In this document: positions 26,912 to 35,966 of the stretch, one piece after another
How the letters are laid out: the number at the start of each line of letters is the position of its first letter
Position numbering within the stretch: position 1 is the first letter of the stretch
NCBI RefSeq assembly: GCF_000732905.1
Contig: NZ_CP007588.1
Span: 1,291,854-1,355,853 of the forward strand
Direction: 5' to 3'
Source of the DNA: Weissella tructae
GTDB taxonomy: Bacteria; Bacillota; Bacilli; Lactobacillales; Lactobacillaceae
Length of the DNA stretch: 64,000 nucleotides
Made by a program: the position numbers and the translations under genes
Notes under the pieces: generated by a model
Database searches by the model: none
Told to the model about the DNA's origin: nothing
What the model saw: the letters and a program-made list of their open reading frames with translations, nothing else

Positions 26912-27171
26912 TGTTTCGTCCTCCCTATTCAGTCACGTTAACTTTACTCCTATATATTAATAAACCAACCTTAAAACGAGCCTTATTACACCGTTTCAAT
27001 AGCCAAATCATATATAAATGAAAGGTTTCCTGACATGAGCCAAAACACTTTGTTCCTATATATAGGCCTCGTATTTGACATTTATTTTTAAGTCTTTATA
27101 TTAGTAAGTACCCCAGTTTGTTGTGGTAGATCGAACCACACTAACCTATACAATCCCGAAAGGATATTCCC
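26912..27171. other. Intergenic region between ATPase and dus
   Basis: The region holds the divergent promoters. It contains a 12-base palindrome CCTATATATAGG (27054-27065) and an inverted repeat GTGGT / ACCAC near 27124-27140. I see no riboswitch or coding sequence. Confidence 0.4.
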
Positions 27172-28233
27172 ATGGTTCAAGCAAAATCTGCTTATTGGCA
27201 AAATATTGTTGATGCAGCACAAAACCATCCCGAAGTTGAAGGCATTGAAACATTGCCTTTCTTCACCCTAGCACCAATGGAAGCTGTTACTGATACAGTA
27301 TTCCGTCGTGTTGTGGCACAAGCCGCCGCACCAGAAGCATTCTACACTGAGTTTACAAACGCACGTAGTATGTCACACCCTAAGGCTAAGTTCACTGTTC
27401 AAGGACGTCTTTGTTTTGTCCCTGAAGAACATTCAATTCCAATCGCTCAACTTTGGGGCGATCGTCCAATCGACTTCGAACTTGGAGTCGCTGATTTGAA
27501 AGAACGTGGATTTGAAGCTGTTGATATCAACATGGGTTGCCCAGACTCAACTGTTATCAAAAACGGTGGTGGTTCAGATTTGATTCGTAACCCTGAAAAG
27601 GCTGCGGAATTAATTCAAGCTGCTAAGCTAGCCGGTCTACCTGTTTCTGTTAAGACACGTCTTGGATTCAATAAGATTGATACATTCCGCGAATGGCTTC
27701 CATTCCTATTGAAGCAAGATGTTCAAGTATTGACTGTTCACCTACGTACACGTAAGGAAATGTCAAAGGTTGAAGCCCATTACGAATACATCGATGAAAT
27801 CCTTGCGATGCGTGATGAAATTTCACCAAACACATTGATTCAATTCAATGGAGACATTAAAGACCGTGCACAAGGTTTGGCACTAGCCAAGGAACACCCT
27901 GGTATCGACGGAATCATGATTGGTCGTGGTGTCTTTGAAGATCCATATACATTTGAAGATACACCAACAGAACACACGCTTGAAGAATCATTAGCTTTGC
28001 TACGTCTACAATTAGACTTGCACGATGAATTCGATAAGGAATTTGGTCCTACTAACTTCCAAAAGCTAAAGCGCTTCTTCAAGATTTATGTTCGTGGTTT
28101 CTCATACGCGTCAGATTTGCGTGTTGCGTTGATGGAAACTAAGACAACAGATGATGCCCGCGATATTTTGGCTGAATTTGATGAACAATGGCAAGAACGT
28201 GTAAAGGCCGAAGCTGAAAACACACCTAGCTAA
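27172..28233 (+). CDS. dus: tRNA-dihydrouridine synthase
   Basis: 353 residues. The N-terminal TIM barrel shows LAPMEAVTDTVFRRV for FMN binding and DINMGCPDS with the catalytic Cys123. VSVKTRLGF near residue 160 and IGRGVFEDPY near 245 complete the signature. FMN-dependent reduction of uridine in the tRNA D-loop is the expected reaction. The C-terminal helical domain (about 265-353) binds tRNA. It belongs to the Lactobacillales branch that is longer and more divergent than DusB. AAAGGAT precedes the ATG. It stands alone with a strong terminator. Confidence 0.88.
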   Translation: MVQAKSAYWQNIVDAAQNHPEVEGIETLPFFTLAPMEAVTDTVFRRVVAQAAAPEAFYTEFTNARSMSHPKAKFTVQGRLCFVPEEHSIPIAQLWGDRPIDFELGVADLKERGFEAVDINMGCPDSTVIKNGGGSDLIRNPEKAAELIQAAKLAGLPVSVKTRLGFNKIDTFREWLPFLLKQDVQVLTVHLRTRKEMSKVEAHYEYIDEILAMRDEISPNTLIQFNGDIKDRAQGLALAKEHPGIDGIMIGRGVFEDPYTFEDTPTEHTLEESLALLRLQLDLHDEFDKEFGPTNFQKLKRFFKIYVRGFSYASDLRVALMETKTTDDARDILAEFDEQWQERVKAEAENTPS

Positions 28234-28257
28234 GCGTTTATCACTTAAAGAATATAT

Positions 28258-28303
28258 AAAAAGACCCTGACACCATTGTATAAATGGTGTCAGGGTCTTT
28301 TTT
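28258..28303. terminator. Bidirectional terminator
   Basis: Stem AAAAAGACCCTGACACCATT / AATGGTGTCAGGGTCTTTTT between dus and the convergent XRE gene. Confidence 0.9.
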
Positions 28304-28308
28304 AACCA

Positions 28309-29274
28309 CTATTTCTTTTCGGATGATTTTTTCTCTAATTTATCAAAATCATCTTTATTATCTTGTTCTTCGTCATCACTCTCCATATGTCCAGGAAACA
28401 CCGCCGAACTAATTTCACTTCCTAAATGAATTCGGTTATTTAATTTTTGGCTTTCGTAGTCCCATCCTTTTGAATTCCATCCTGTCTCGAAATACTCACG
28501 AATTTTTTCTACATTAAGCCTACGTATCTGACTAATTACACTTCCTAAATGAATTTGGTTGTTTAATTTTTGGCTTTCATCTTTCAATTCTTTGGAACCC
28601 CATCCTGTCTCGAAATACTCACGAACGGTATCTGCATTATGCTTACTCATCTGACTAATCACAGCACCTGGAACAATGCGCGCCTCTTTGACATAACTAC
28701 CCTTATGATATGCCATAACATACGGATCCTTGATACCAGGGTTCATTCCAGTCGCCAAGGTTAATTTTGTCCATTCTGTTCCCATGTCATCATCTGCGAA
28801 CCACTCTGTCCAGTACCCATCATTTGTTTTATTAAACGGCTTAACATACTTTTCACTGGGTAACTTAGCGTATCCTGTTTTATATTGTAAGAATGGATTC
28901 ACACGATCAATTGTGTCAATCCCCTTCACGTATCCCACACCAAGTGTGATCAATCCAATTACCACAATTGATATGATTGTGCTCAAGAAAATCGTTGTTT
29001 TCTTATAACGTCCCTTCAACTTCACATCATTATCAATCGCTTGTGCGACGTTTTCTTGCTTCCTGACCATTTCTTCATGTCCCCCAAATAATAAGTGTTC
29101 GAAAGATACATCGAATAAATCACTGATACTTTTCAAGACATCCAGACTCGGATAATTCTTTCCAGTTTCCCACGTAGAGACGGTTTGCCGACTAACATGT
29201 AACGCATCAGCAAGGTCTTGTTGCGTCATCCCTTTGTCTTTTCGTAATTGCTTCATATCTTGATCAAAACTCAT
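28309..29274 (-). CDS. XRE regulator with membrane helix and duplicated outer region
   Basis: 321 residues. A Cro/C1 helix-turn-helix spans about residues 8-62 (GMTQQDLADALHV, SRQTVSTWETG). A single membrane helix lies at about 93-115, and the rest is probably outside the cell. Residues about 207-290 contain two near-identical units of about 42 residues, each holding VISQ, REYFETGW and ESQKLNN.IHLGS, which is a recent internal duplication. The end is acidic then basic. AGGGTAAAGAT precedes the ATG. A membrane-spanning DNA-binding protein like this may sense an extracellular signal; the ligand is unknown. Confidence 0.8.
   Translation of the reverse strand: MSFDQDMKQLRKDKGMTQQDLADALHVSRQTVSTWETGKNYPSLDVLKSISDLFDVSFEHLLFGGHEEMVRKQENVAQAIDNDVKLKGRYKKTTIFLSTIISIVVIGLITLGVGYVKGIDTIDRVNPFLQYKTGYAKLPSEKYVKPFNKTNDGYWTEWFADDDMGTEWTKLTLATGMNPGIKDPYVMAYHKGSYVKEARIVPGAVISQMSKHNADTVREYFETGWGSKELKDESQKLNNQIHLGSVISQIRRLNVEKIREYFETGWNSKGWDYESQKLNNRIHLGSEISSAVFPGHMESDDEEQDNKDDFDKLEKKSSEKK
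28400..28660 (-). repeat. In-frame tandem duplication in XRE gene
   Basis: Blocks of about 129 bases are repeated. CATCCTGTCTCGAAATACTC occurs twice, near 28478 and 28603, and CACTTCCTAAATGAATT occurs near 28418 and 28541. The copies differ slightly. Confidence 0.85.
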
Positions 29275-29406
29275 ATCTTTACCCTACCTACCTTATCTGA
29301 AGATTCGTCTATAATACTAGCAAGCATCGCTGGCATTTGTCACGCAAGCTAGACTAGCATTCACTGTAATGTACATCCCATGCATGTTTTGAACATCACT
29401 ATAAAC

Positions 29407-29449
29407 AAAAGAGACCTAGATTTCACACGGAAATCTAAGTCTCTTTTTT
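29407..29449 (-). terminator. Terminator after unknown 114-residue gene
   Basis: Stem GAGAC-AGATTT / AAATCT-GTCTC with flanking A and T runs, directly after the stop codon. Confidence 0.75.
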
Positions 29450-29792
29450 ATCTAAAGAACTTCTTTAACAACAATTCATTTCCTAATCGTTGTGACATTA
29501 ACTGTGGATTAAGTCTTAAAATTTCAGAATACAAAAATTGTACTTCTGAATTTGCCTCACCACGAAGTATAACTGGCGACATTGTCTGTACAAAAACTAA
29601 ATTACTTTTCAGATAATAATCTTTACTATCTACTAAAGCATGTTTGTATTCACGCAATTTTTGGCGTTCAAAATCCGTTAAGTTTAATTGTTCGACATCT
29701 TCATTTAGAATATCATCAACAATATTCACTAAATAATGAATAACCTTCTTCGGAAATAATCGATTAATAAGGGGAAGCAATTTTCGTTTCAT
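29448..29792 (-). CDS. Unknown basic helical protein
   Basis: 114 residues, mostly helical, with a basic N-terminus (MKRKLLPLINRLFPKK) and end (LLLKKFFR). No clear membrane helix and no motif known to me. GGGAGG five bases before the ATG gives a firm start. It follows the YihY-type gene by 27 bases on the same strand and may be co-transcribed with it. Function unknown. Confidence 0.6.
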   Translation of the reverse strand: MKRKLLPLINRLFPKKVIHYLVNIVDDILNEDVEQLNLTDFERQKLREYKHALVDSKDYYLKSNLVFVQTMSPVILRGEANSEVQFLYSEILRLNPQLMSQRLGNELLLKKFFR

Positions 29793-29819
29793 CAGACCCT
29801 CCCGTCTACATATCTATTC

Positions 29820-30701
29820 CTAAACCGTCACAGAATCTTTTTTAGCGTCTTTCTCTGTCTGGAAAGTTTCAAACCAGGCAATAAAGACTTGTCCCATGAC
29901 AATAATCGTGGCGACCAAATTGAAGTAAATCAACAACGCCAACAATGATCCTAATGAACGATAGAAATCAACATTACGCATCGCAAATTGTGCATAGAGT
30001 CCGAATCCTGCATTTAGTAAACTCAAGCCTAATGCCGCGATACCTGAACCAAAAATCACTGACTTCCAGCGAATCTTTACGGCAGGTAAAGCATAGTTGA
30101 AAATCGTTAAAATAATCCAAACAAGTACCAGTGCATAAATCCATGTTTGTTGGGCAAATGTCTGAATCCATCCGTCAACATGAGGCAAGTTCTTCATAAT
30201 TGCAGGGAACAAACTACTGAACAGACCAATAATTACGGCGGCCACAAGGAATCCCATAAACCATAAGAAACTCATGACACGTGTAATCAATCCATTTTCA
30301 GCTTGTTCACGCCCGTAAATGTCATTGAAGATTTTACGGAATGTTGAAAGAATTCCACTTGCTGTCCAAATCACCACAATAACTGAAAATGATAGAACAC
30401 TCACACTTCCTTTTAAGACAGAATCAACGATAGGAATTAACACATCTCCGATTGTATCTGGTAGTTGTTGGCTGATAAAGGCATTCATTTCAGTAACATT
30501 GATCCCAACAAATCCTAAAATAACCCCAATACTCATGATTAATGGGACTAGTGACACAATTGTATAATATGCAACCGTGGGCGCAACCATCCCGACTTGG
30601 GCTCGGTCCACAAACGTTAAAAATTGCGGGAAGTGCGACCATGTTGCAAACTTTTCCCATTTGGCTTGAATGGGAGCCAACCATGCTTTTACTTTATCCA
30701 T
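29820..30701 (-). CDS. yihY: YihY/RBN-family inner-membrane protein
   Basis: 293 residues from the ATG at 30701, about six membrane helices. The family marks are AYYTIVSLVPLIMSIG near residue 40, GVILGFVG, and NDIYGREQAENG in the first cytoplasmic loop. The family was once called ribonuclease BN; that activity was later shown to belong to another protein, so the function is open. A longer start at 30728 is possible. I prefer 30701 because it overlaps the stop of the preceding small gene by eight bases (ATGGATAA), a coupling arrangement. Confidence 0.8.
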   Translation of the reverse strand: MDKVKAWLAPIQAKWEKFATWSHFPQFLTFVDRAQVGMVAPTVAYYTIVSLVPLIMSIGVILGFVGINVTEMNAFISQQLPDTIGDVLIPIVDSVLKGSVSVLSFSVIVVIWTASGILSTFRKIFNDIYGREQAENGLITRVMSFLWFMGFLVAAVIIGLFSSLFPAIMKNLPHVDGWIQTFAQQTWIYALVLVWIILTIFNYALPAVKIRWKSVIFGSGIAALGLSLLNAGFGLYAQFAMRNVDFYRSLGSLLALLIYFNLVATIIVMGQVFIAWFETFQTEKDAKKDSVTV

Positions 30702-30906
30702 GGCTGGCCTGCTTATATGCTTGGACATAATTCCAATAGCTCACAACAGCGGATACAAGATCAAATCCCGGTAAGAAAATAATATAAACCGTAATTGATA
30801 GTGGGGTGCTTGGTCGTAATAAAATTAAAAACAACGCATCAACAATCAATGAGAACATTAATTGTCGTGGTGTGGCGTGAAAAATAGATTGTTTTAACGC
30901 TAACAT
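30694..30906 (-). CDS. Small membrane protein coupled to yihY
   Basis: 70 residues with two hydrophobic helices (about 17-32 and 36-58). AGGAG five bases before the ATG gives a good start. Its last codons overlap the yihY start. It shares no motif I recognise. The tight coupling suggests it acts with the YihY-type protein. Confidence 0.6.
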   Translation of the reverse strand: MLALKQSIFHATPRQLMFSLIVDALFLILLRPSTPLSITVYIIFLPGFDLVSAVVSYWNYVQAYKQASHG

Positions 30907-30918
30907 CAGTACTCCTAA

Positions 30919-31821
30919 TTATTGGTTTAATTCTTGCGCCAAGAAGTCAGCTTTCACCGCTGTCCATTCTGGCGTCATGTAATTGGCCGGTCCATGGACA
31001 CCACCATCAATCAAATGATATGGTGTCTTATCTTCACCTAATACGGCACGAGCACTAGTCATCATATTAACCGTTTGGTGATATGGAACGACTGGATCAG
31101 CTGTTCCAGCAAAACCAAGAATCGCTGGCATCCCCGCTGCAAAATAAGTTGCTGGGTTATATGCTTCAACGAGTTCAGGGACATCCTTAGGTGCGCGTTC
31201 ACCAAACAATTGTCCTTGGAATGAAATCGCTGTACCAGTTTCAGGGAACTTAGATGTAATGCCTTCTTCAGCAAATTGCTTCTCAAATTGGTCAAATTCA
31301 TATGGACCATACAACGCAATGACAGCATCGACTTTTTCTGACTCTTCACGATAAGCCCCGAAAGTCTTATCCATCATTTCGTCAACATTAGCAGTCGCAG
31401 CAACCGTCACAGCCAGTTGCGCACCAGAAGATTCTCCAACAAGTGCAACACGTGACATGTCTAATTGATATTCAGCAGCATTTGCACGTAAGAAACGAAT
31501 GGCTGCTTTAACTTCATGAATTTGTGTCGGATAAGGCGCTTGCCACAACATTGAATAGTTTGGGCTTACGACTGCGTATCCATGTTCACGAAGCAACTTC
31601 AATGACGCATCTAACTTCATTGAGCTCTTTTCCCCACGGTATAAACCACCACCATAGATATCAATAATGACCGGATATGGACCCTCACCAGTGTTAGGTA
31701 GATAAATATCCATCCCATGGCGCTCCCCATCCATATAAGGTACATCAAGCCACTTACGTGTAATTCCCTCTGTTTTTGCTGGAATATGCGTATATTTTAG
31801 GTCAATAAATCGTTCTGTCAT
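30919..31821 (-). CDS. Alpha/beta hydrolase, esterase/lipase-like
   Basis: 300 residues. The fold shows IIDIYGGGLYRGEKS (oxyanion-hole motif in the HGGG position, with Tyr in place of His). The nucleophile elbow is VGESSGAQLAV near residue 135. The Asp is in GTADPVVP near 245 and the His in GGVHGPANY near 280. It probably cleaves esters of small acyl groups; the substrate is unknown. The ATG at 31821 follows GGGGGAA; a longer N-terminal reading overlaps the permease terminator and is rejected. It is upstream of, and likely co-transcribed with, the small membrane gene and yihY. Confidence 0.83.
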   Translation of the reverse strand: MTERFIDLKYTHIPAKTEGITRKWLDVPYMDGERHGMDIYLPNTGEGPYPVIIDIYGGGLYRGEKSSMKLDASLKLLREHGYAVVSPNYSMLWQAPYPTQIHEVKAAIRFLRANAAEYQLDMSRVALVGESSGAQLAVTVAATANVDEMMDKTFGAYREESEKVDAVIALYGPYEFDQFEKQFAEEGITSKFPETGTAISFQGQLFGERAPKDVPELVEAYNPATYFAAGMPAILGFAGTADPVVPYHQTVNMMTSARAVLGEDKTPYHLIDGGVHGPANYMTPEWTAVKADFLAQELNQ

Positions 31822-31916
31822 ATTCAAGTTCCCCCATCTACTTAATATAATTCTAGTGTAAAACATGCGCATTAAAATTACCATGTATAAAGCATTCACC
31901 GGCATCGTATATAAAA

Positions 31917-31948
31917 AGAACCTATTGGTAATTACCAATAGGTTCTTC
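31917..31948 (-). terminator. Terminator of amino-acid permease gene
   Basis: Perfect palindrome AAGAACCTATTGGTAA / TTACCAATAGGTTCTT just after the permease stop. Confidence 0.85.
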
Positions 31949-31959
31949 ATGATCTTTAA

Positions 31960-33306
31960 TTACTTACTGGCATAACGACGGCTCAATAGGGCCATCACTA
32001 CGAACCAGATAATCGCAAAGATTGTTGTAACTTGTGTTGCTGGTGTGAATAGTAATACCAAGAAGACCATTCCCATAAATCCTAGTGTTAGGTAATCAGA
32101 GAAAGGTGCCAATGGCATCAAGAACTTCTTTTCACCATTCTTAAAGTCATCTGTACGACGGTACTTTACGTGAGCGAATACCAATGTTGCGTAGATACCA
32201 ATAAAGGCAGCTGATGCAACTGATGTAATCACTTCAAAGGCTTCTGAAGGGAACAAGAAGTTAATTACGGCAGCTAATCCAATCAACAATGTTGATGCAA
32301 CTAGAGCGTTCATTGGCAAGGCACGCTTGTTCAAACGACCAAAGCGGCTCTTGCTTTCACCTTGACTAGTCAAAGCAAACAACATACGTCCTGTTGTAAA
32401 GATAGCACTGTTCAAAGCTGAAGCAGCAGCTGTCAAAACAACGAAGTTGATGATTCCAGCAGCGGCTGTGATTCCAATACCGGCAAAGACTTGCACGAAT
32501 GGAGATTCGTTAGCGTTGTAGTTCATCCATGGTTGGATACTCATAATCGCAATCAATGATCCAATGTAGAAGATCAAGATACGAATAATAATTGAGTTAA
32601 TCGCCTTTGGAATAACGTAGTCAGGGTCCTTTGATTCGGCAGCTGTCATTCCCACGAATTCAATTCCCAAGAAGGCAAAGAATACCATTTGGAAAGCTGA
32701 CAAGATACCTGAACCGTTATTAGCGAAGAAGCCATGTGTCCATAGGTTAGATAGGCTTGTAACACCGGCTGATGTTTCAGCACGTGTTGCAATCATAATT
32801 GCCCCAGTTGCGATCATGGCCAAGATAGCCACAATCTTAATCATTGAGAACCAGAATTCCGTTTCTCCAAATGCGCCAACTGCAAAAATGTTAATTGAGA
32901 ACAAGACCGCTAGGAAGACAATTGCCCAAATCCAACCTGGGATGTCTGGGAACCAATACTTCATGTAAGCACTAATCGCCGTTACTTCGGCCATCGCGAT
33001 TGTGATCCAACCTAACCAGTAGGTCCAACCAATAACAAATCCTGTACGCTTTCCTAGGTACTTTTCGATAAAGGCCACAAAAGTAGGCTTATCTGGATCT
33101 GTTAGTAATAGTTCTCCTAATGCTCGCATCATCCAGAACATAAATAGTCCTGTAATGATGTAAACAAGCAAAATAGCTGGTCCGGCTGTACTAATTGAAC
33201 GTCCAGCTCCTAAGAACAATCCTGTTCCGATTGTACCCCCAAGAGCGATCATCTCAACGTGACGTGCGCTTAGGCCTCGTTCCAACTTTGTTTCTTCACC
33301 ATTCAT
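31960..33306 (-). CDS. APC-family amino-acid permease (AAT branch)
   Basis: 448 residues, about 12 membrane helices. The N-terminal segment LERGLSARHVEMIALGGTIGTGLFLG is the hallmark of the amino-acid transporter (LysP/GabP/AroP) branch. YIITGLFMFWMMRALGELL and GITAAAGIINFVVLTAAASALNSA also match it. It imports an amino acid with protons; which one is not decidable from sequence. AGAGG lies 11 bases upstream, a slightly long spacing. Monocistronic; no T-box leader was found upstream, unlike its relative at 59616. Confidence 0.87.
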   Translation of the reverse strand: MNGEETKLERGLSARHVEMIALGGTIGTGLFLGAGRSISTAGPAILLVYIITGLFMFWMMRALGELLLTDPDKPTFVAFIEKYLGKRTGFVIGWTYWLGWITIAMAEVTAISAYMKYWFPDIPGWIWAIVFLAVLFSINIFAVGAFGETEFWFSMIKIVAILAMIATGAIMIATRAETSAGVTSLSNLWTHGFFANNGSGILSAFQMVFFAFLGIEFVGMTAAESKDPDYVIPKAINSIIIRILIFYIGSLIAIMSIQPWMNYNANESPFVQVFAGIGITAAAGIINFVVLTAAASALNSAIFTTGRMLFALTSQGESKSRFGRLNKRALPMNALVASTLLIGLAAVINFLFPSEAFEVITSVASAAFIGIYATLVFAHVKYRRTDDFKNGEKKFLMPLAPFSDYLTLGFMGMVFLVLLFTPATQVTTIFAIIWFVVMALLSRRYASK

Positions 33307-33438
33307 TGTATGTAATACCTCTTTTTCAAAAATGTATTTAATCGTTTTAAATCAATTAAATTAAGCACATAGTAAACTCATTATATCTTAATTACCAAGT
33401 TCCTAACCTTTGAGATGTTAGAAAACTTAACAAAATAA

Positions 33439-33465
33439 AAGGAGATAACGCATGTCATCTCCTTG
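33439..33465 (-). terminator. Terminator of AI-2E transporter gene
   Basis: Stem AAGGAGAT / ATCTCCTT, ten-base loop, followed on the minus strand by TTATTTTG. Confidence 0.65.
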
Positions 33466-33473
33466 ATATACCA

Positions 33474-34598
33474 CTACTTTGTAATTGATTCTTCAGCCTT
33501 AGACTGACGGTCAACCTTCCACACTTCTGCGATGTAGACAACAATCGTACGTACGACTGCATACAAAGGTACTGCCAAAATCATTCCTGGAATCCCAGCA
33601 ATGTTTCCAGCCGCCAACAAAATAACCAAAATAGTCAACGGGTGGATGCTTAGCGTTGATCCAATAATACGTGGGTACAAAATATTACTGTCAATTTGTT
33701 GCACAATCAAAACCACGATTGTAATTGAAACAGCTTCCATTGGACCTTGCATCAATCCGATAAACAAGGCCGGGATGTATCCGATATATGGTCCCACGTA
33801 AGGAATCATATTGGTAATTCCAGCAATTACACCCAACAATAGCGCGTAACGTTGTCCAATTACCATGTATCCAATGGTTGTAAATACTCCAACGAATAAC
33901 ATTTCTAATGCTTGCCCACTAATGTAGCGAGACAATGTCTTGTTCAGACGACCAAGTAATTCTGCCACATCTCCACTGAAACGCTTAGGCATAACACGTT
34001 GTGCAAACGGTACAAACTTCTTACCGTCAGCCAACATGTAAATGGTCATAACTGGGATTGTAATCGCCGCAATCGTCACAGACGTTACTGTCCCCAGCAC
34101 ACTACCGAAACCAGATGCGGTTCCCATCACAACTGTTTCACCGTACTTTTCGATTGTCTGTTGTAACTTAGACATATCAATTGCTTGAACGTAGTCACGG
34201 AACCAAGTTTCACGACTTAGGCTATCAAACCACATTTGTGTCTTATGCACATATTGCGGCACACTAGCTAGCAAACGAGAGACTTGTTCTGCCAACGTTG
34301 GAATAAATGACCCCACCGCGAAAACAATAATGCCTAAGAATAATAGCATCACGATTGTAATACTAATTCCACGTGGAACTTTGTACTTCCCTAGCGGAAC
34401 CTTACAGATTAATTCCACAATTGGATTCATTAAGTAGTACAAAAATCCTGAAATAAGTAGTGGGACGAATACCCCACCAATAAATTGCCCCATTGGCGTT
34501 AAGATAAACCCTAATTGTGACAATACCCAAAATAGAGTCGCAATCGCTAAGATTTCTAATGTCCAATAAAAGGTCTTAGAATGTGTTACATTTTGCAT
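33474..34598 (-). CDS. AI-2E/PerM-family transporter
   Basis: 374 residues with the family's arrangement of helices. A first group lies at about residues 12-50 and 70-90, a soluble central region at about 95-160, then five or six helices. The conserved segments GMILAVPLYAVVRTIV near the end and LGRLNKTLSRYISGQ near residue 215 fit the AI-2E exporter family. Members include TqsA and sodium/proton antiporters, so the substrate is uncertain. GGGGA precedes the ATG. Monocistronic. Confidence 0.82.
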   Translation of the reverse strand: MQNVTHSKTFYWTLEILAIATLFWVLSQLGFILTPMGQFIGGVFVPLLISGFLYYLMNPIVELICKVPLGKYKVPRGISITIVMLLFLGIIVFAVGSFIPTLAEQVSRLLASVPQYVHKTQMWFDSLSRETWFRDYVQAIDMSKLQQTIEKYGETVVMGTASGFGSVLGTVTSVTIAAITIPVMTIYMLADGKKFVPFAQRVMPKRFSGDVAELLGRLNKTLSRYISGQALEMLFVGVFTTIGYMVIGQRYALLLGVIAGITNMIPYVGPYIGYIPALFIGLMQGPMEAVSITIVVLIVQQIDSNILYPRIIGSTLSIHPLTILVILLAAGNIAGIPGMILAVPLYAVVRTIVVYIAEVWKVDRQSKAEESITK

Positions 34599-34735
34599 TT
34601 TCAGTCCCCATATATTCTTTCATAACATTTGTCGTTAATTATAGCATGAAATTCGCTACTATTTCCTGCGTCCGAATATCCCCCTTCTCACAATCATAAA
34701 AAGGATCTTTCGTTGGTTACCAAACAAACTATATT

Positions 34736-34774
34736 AAAAGAGTGTCCGTTAAGAAATCTAACGGACACTCTTTT
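34736..34774. terminator. Strong terminator hairpin
   Basis: Perfect stem AAAAGAGTGTCCGTTA / TAACGGACACTCTTTT. It follows the menA-like gene on the minus strand, separated from it by the DnaA-box array. Confidence 0.85.
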
Positions 34775-34803
34775 AATGAAAATTTTTAGTTATCCTGCCT
34801 ATC

Positions 34804-34884
34804 TGTGGATAACTAACGAGTTTTCCACAGTAATCCACAGGATATACACACCTTTTCCACAGAGTTATCCACAAATGTGGATAC
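34804..34884. promoter_or_regulatory. Cluster of six DnaA-box-like sites
   Basis: Six nine-base sites in 81 bases: TGTGGATAA (34804), TTTTCCACA (34821), TAATCCACA (34831), TTTTCCACA (34853), TTATCCACA (34865) and TGTGGATAC (34876). Two are perfect consensus boxes and four differ by one base. It lies between the menA-like stop and its terminator, about 29 kb from the expected origin. Confidence 0.75.
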
Positions 34885-34886
34885 TT

Positions 34887-35783
34887 TTAGATAAAGAGTG
34901 CCACTACCAAACTAAGTGCAACGGTTACTGAAATTAAGACCGCATTTTTAATTGCATTAATAAATGTGCGTGCCTTATGTGGATCTGCTTGGAAGGCCTT
35001 GGTGTTTTTGTAAACCAAAGGTACAGATACTAATCCTAATAATGCTGGCCATGGCAAGACGTCAAAGATAACTGCACTTACTAAAGCGACATACCCAACG
35101 ACATAAATAATCCAAAATAAGCGTAATGCTTTTTCTTTTCCTAAATACCAAACTAACGTGTGACGTTCTTCCGCAACATCTTCGTCGTAATCACAAATAT
35201 TATTAGCCAACATAATATTGGCAATGGCAAACCAACAAATAGCTGAGGCCAACGCCGCATTACCAACTACTGACCAATCCATCATTGGTGTCACATTAAT
35301 ATAGGTAGCCGCCAAGAAAATCAAGAATCCCATCGTTAATCCACTGGCTAATTCCCCAAATGGCGTACGCGATAGTGGTAATGGCGTACCTGCATACCAA
35401 AATGCCACAATGAAGCCAATCATTCCCATCCATAATAATGGTAGACCAACTTGAGATACCAACCACAATCCTGTAATACCAGCAAATCCAGTTAGTCCAA
35501 GTAGGATAATCATCCCAGTCTTCAAACTAATACCAGCACTTCCAACGATATTATTTTCACCATTTTTCCAATCGTCACTTACAGCATGACGGAAATCTTG
35601 CAAATTATTCCAAACATTAACAGCCATTTGTAATGCAAATGCGACCAATGCGAACAGAATTGCATACAAGGGATTAATCGTATGATACATTGTCGCAGTA
35701 TATAAGTTCGCCAAAATCAAAGGCAATGCACTAGCGATCAATGATTGTACTTCTACAAATTTCAAAAAATCTTTTACAGTCAT
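34887..35783 (-). CDS. menA: UbiA-family prenyltransferase, MenA-like
   Basis: 298 residues, about nine membrane helices. The two Asp-rich prenyl-diphosphate motifs of the family are recognisable as NVWNNLQDFRHAVSDD near residue 55 and NNICDYDEDVAEERHT near residue 185. It probably attaches a polyprenyl chain to 1,4-dihydroxy-2-naphthoate in menaquinone synthesis; no other men gene is in this window. The ATG at 35783 is preferred (GGAGG eight bases upstream) over one six codons earlier that lies before the ribosome site. Confidence 0.82.
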   Translation of the reverse strand: MTVKDFLKFVEVQSLIASALPLILANLYTATMYHTINPLYAILFALVAFALQMAVNVWNNLQDFRHAVSDDWKNGENNIVGSAGISLKTGMIILLGLTGFAGITGLWLVSQVGLPLLWMGMIGFIVAFWYAGTPLPLSRTPFGELASGLTMGFLIFLAATYINVTPMMDWSVVGNAALASAICWFAIANIMLANNICDYDEDVAEERHTLVWYLGKEKALRLFWIIYVVGYVALVSAVIFDVLPWPALLGLVSVPLVYKNTKAFQADPHKARTFINAIKNAVLISVTVALSLVVALFI

Positions 35784-35897
35784 TATTTGTTCCTCCAACA
35801 TATTTCGTTATTCAGTATACCTTCTTTATAGAAGAAAAAGGATACTATTGAATGTAATTACGTCAGATTATAAATGAAATCAATATCACAAGTAATT

Positions 35898-35933
35898 AAA
35901 AATAGCACCAGAAATTAAATTTCTAGTGCTATC
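35898..35933 (-). terminator. Terminator of substrate-binding protein gene
   Basis: Stem AATAGCACCAGAAA / TTTCTAGTGCTATC with T-run on the minus strand. Confidence 0.75.
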
Positions 35934-35966
35934 ACTTTATTTAGATTATTAATCTGGCGTGGCCAA

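Noticed and set aside
26912-27171. Possible Mn or Mg riboswitch upstream of the P-type ATPase
   Set aside because: No yybP-ykoY or M-box consensus elements and no terminator were found in the leader.
30701-30728. Longer YihY start nine codons upstream
   Set aside because: The downstream ATG overlaps the preceding stop codon in a coupling arrangement. The longer form remains possible but is less likely.
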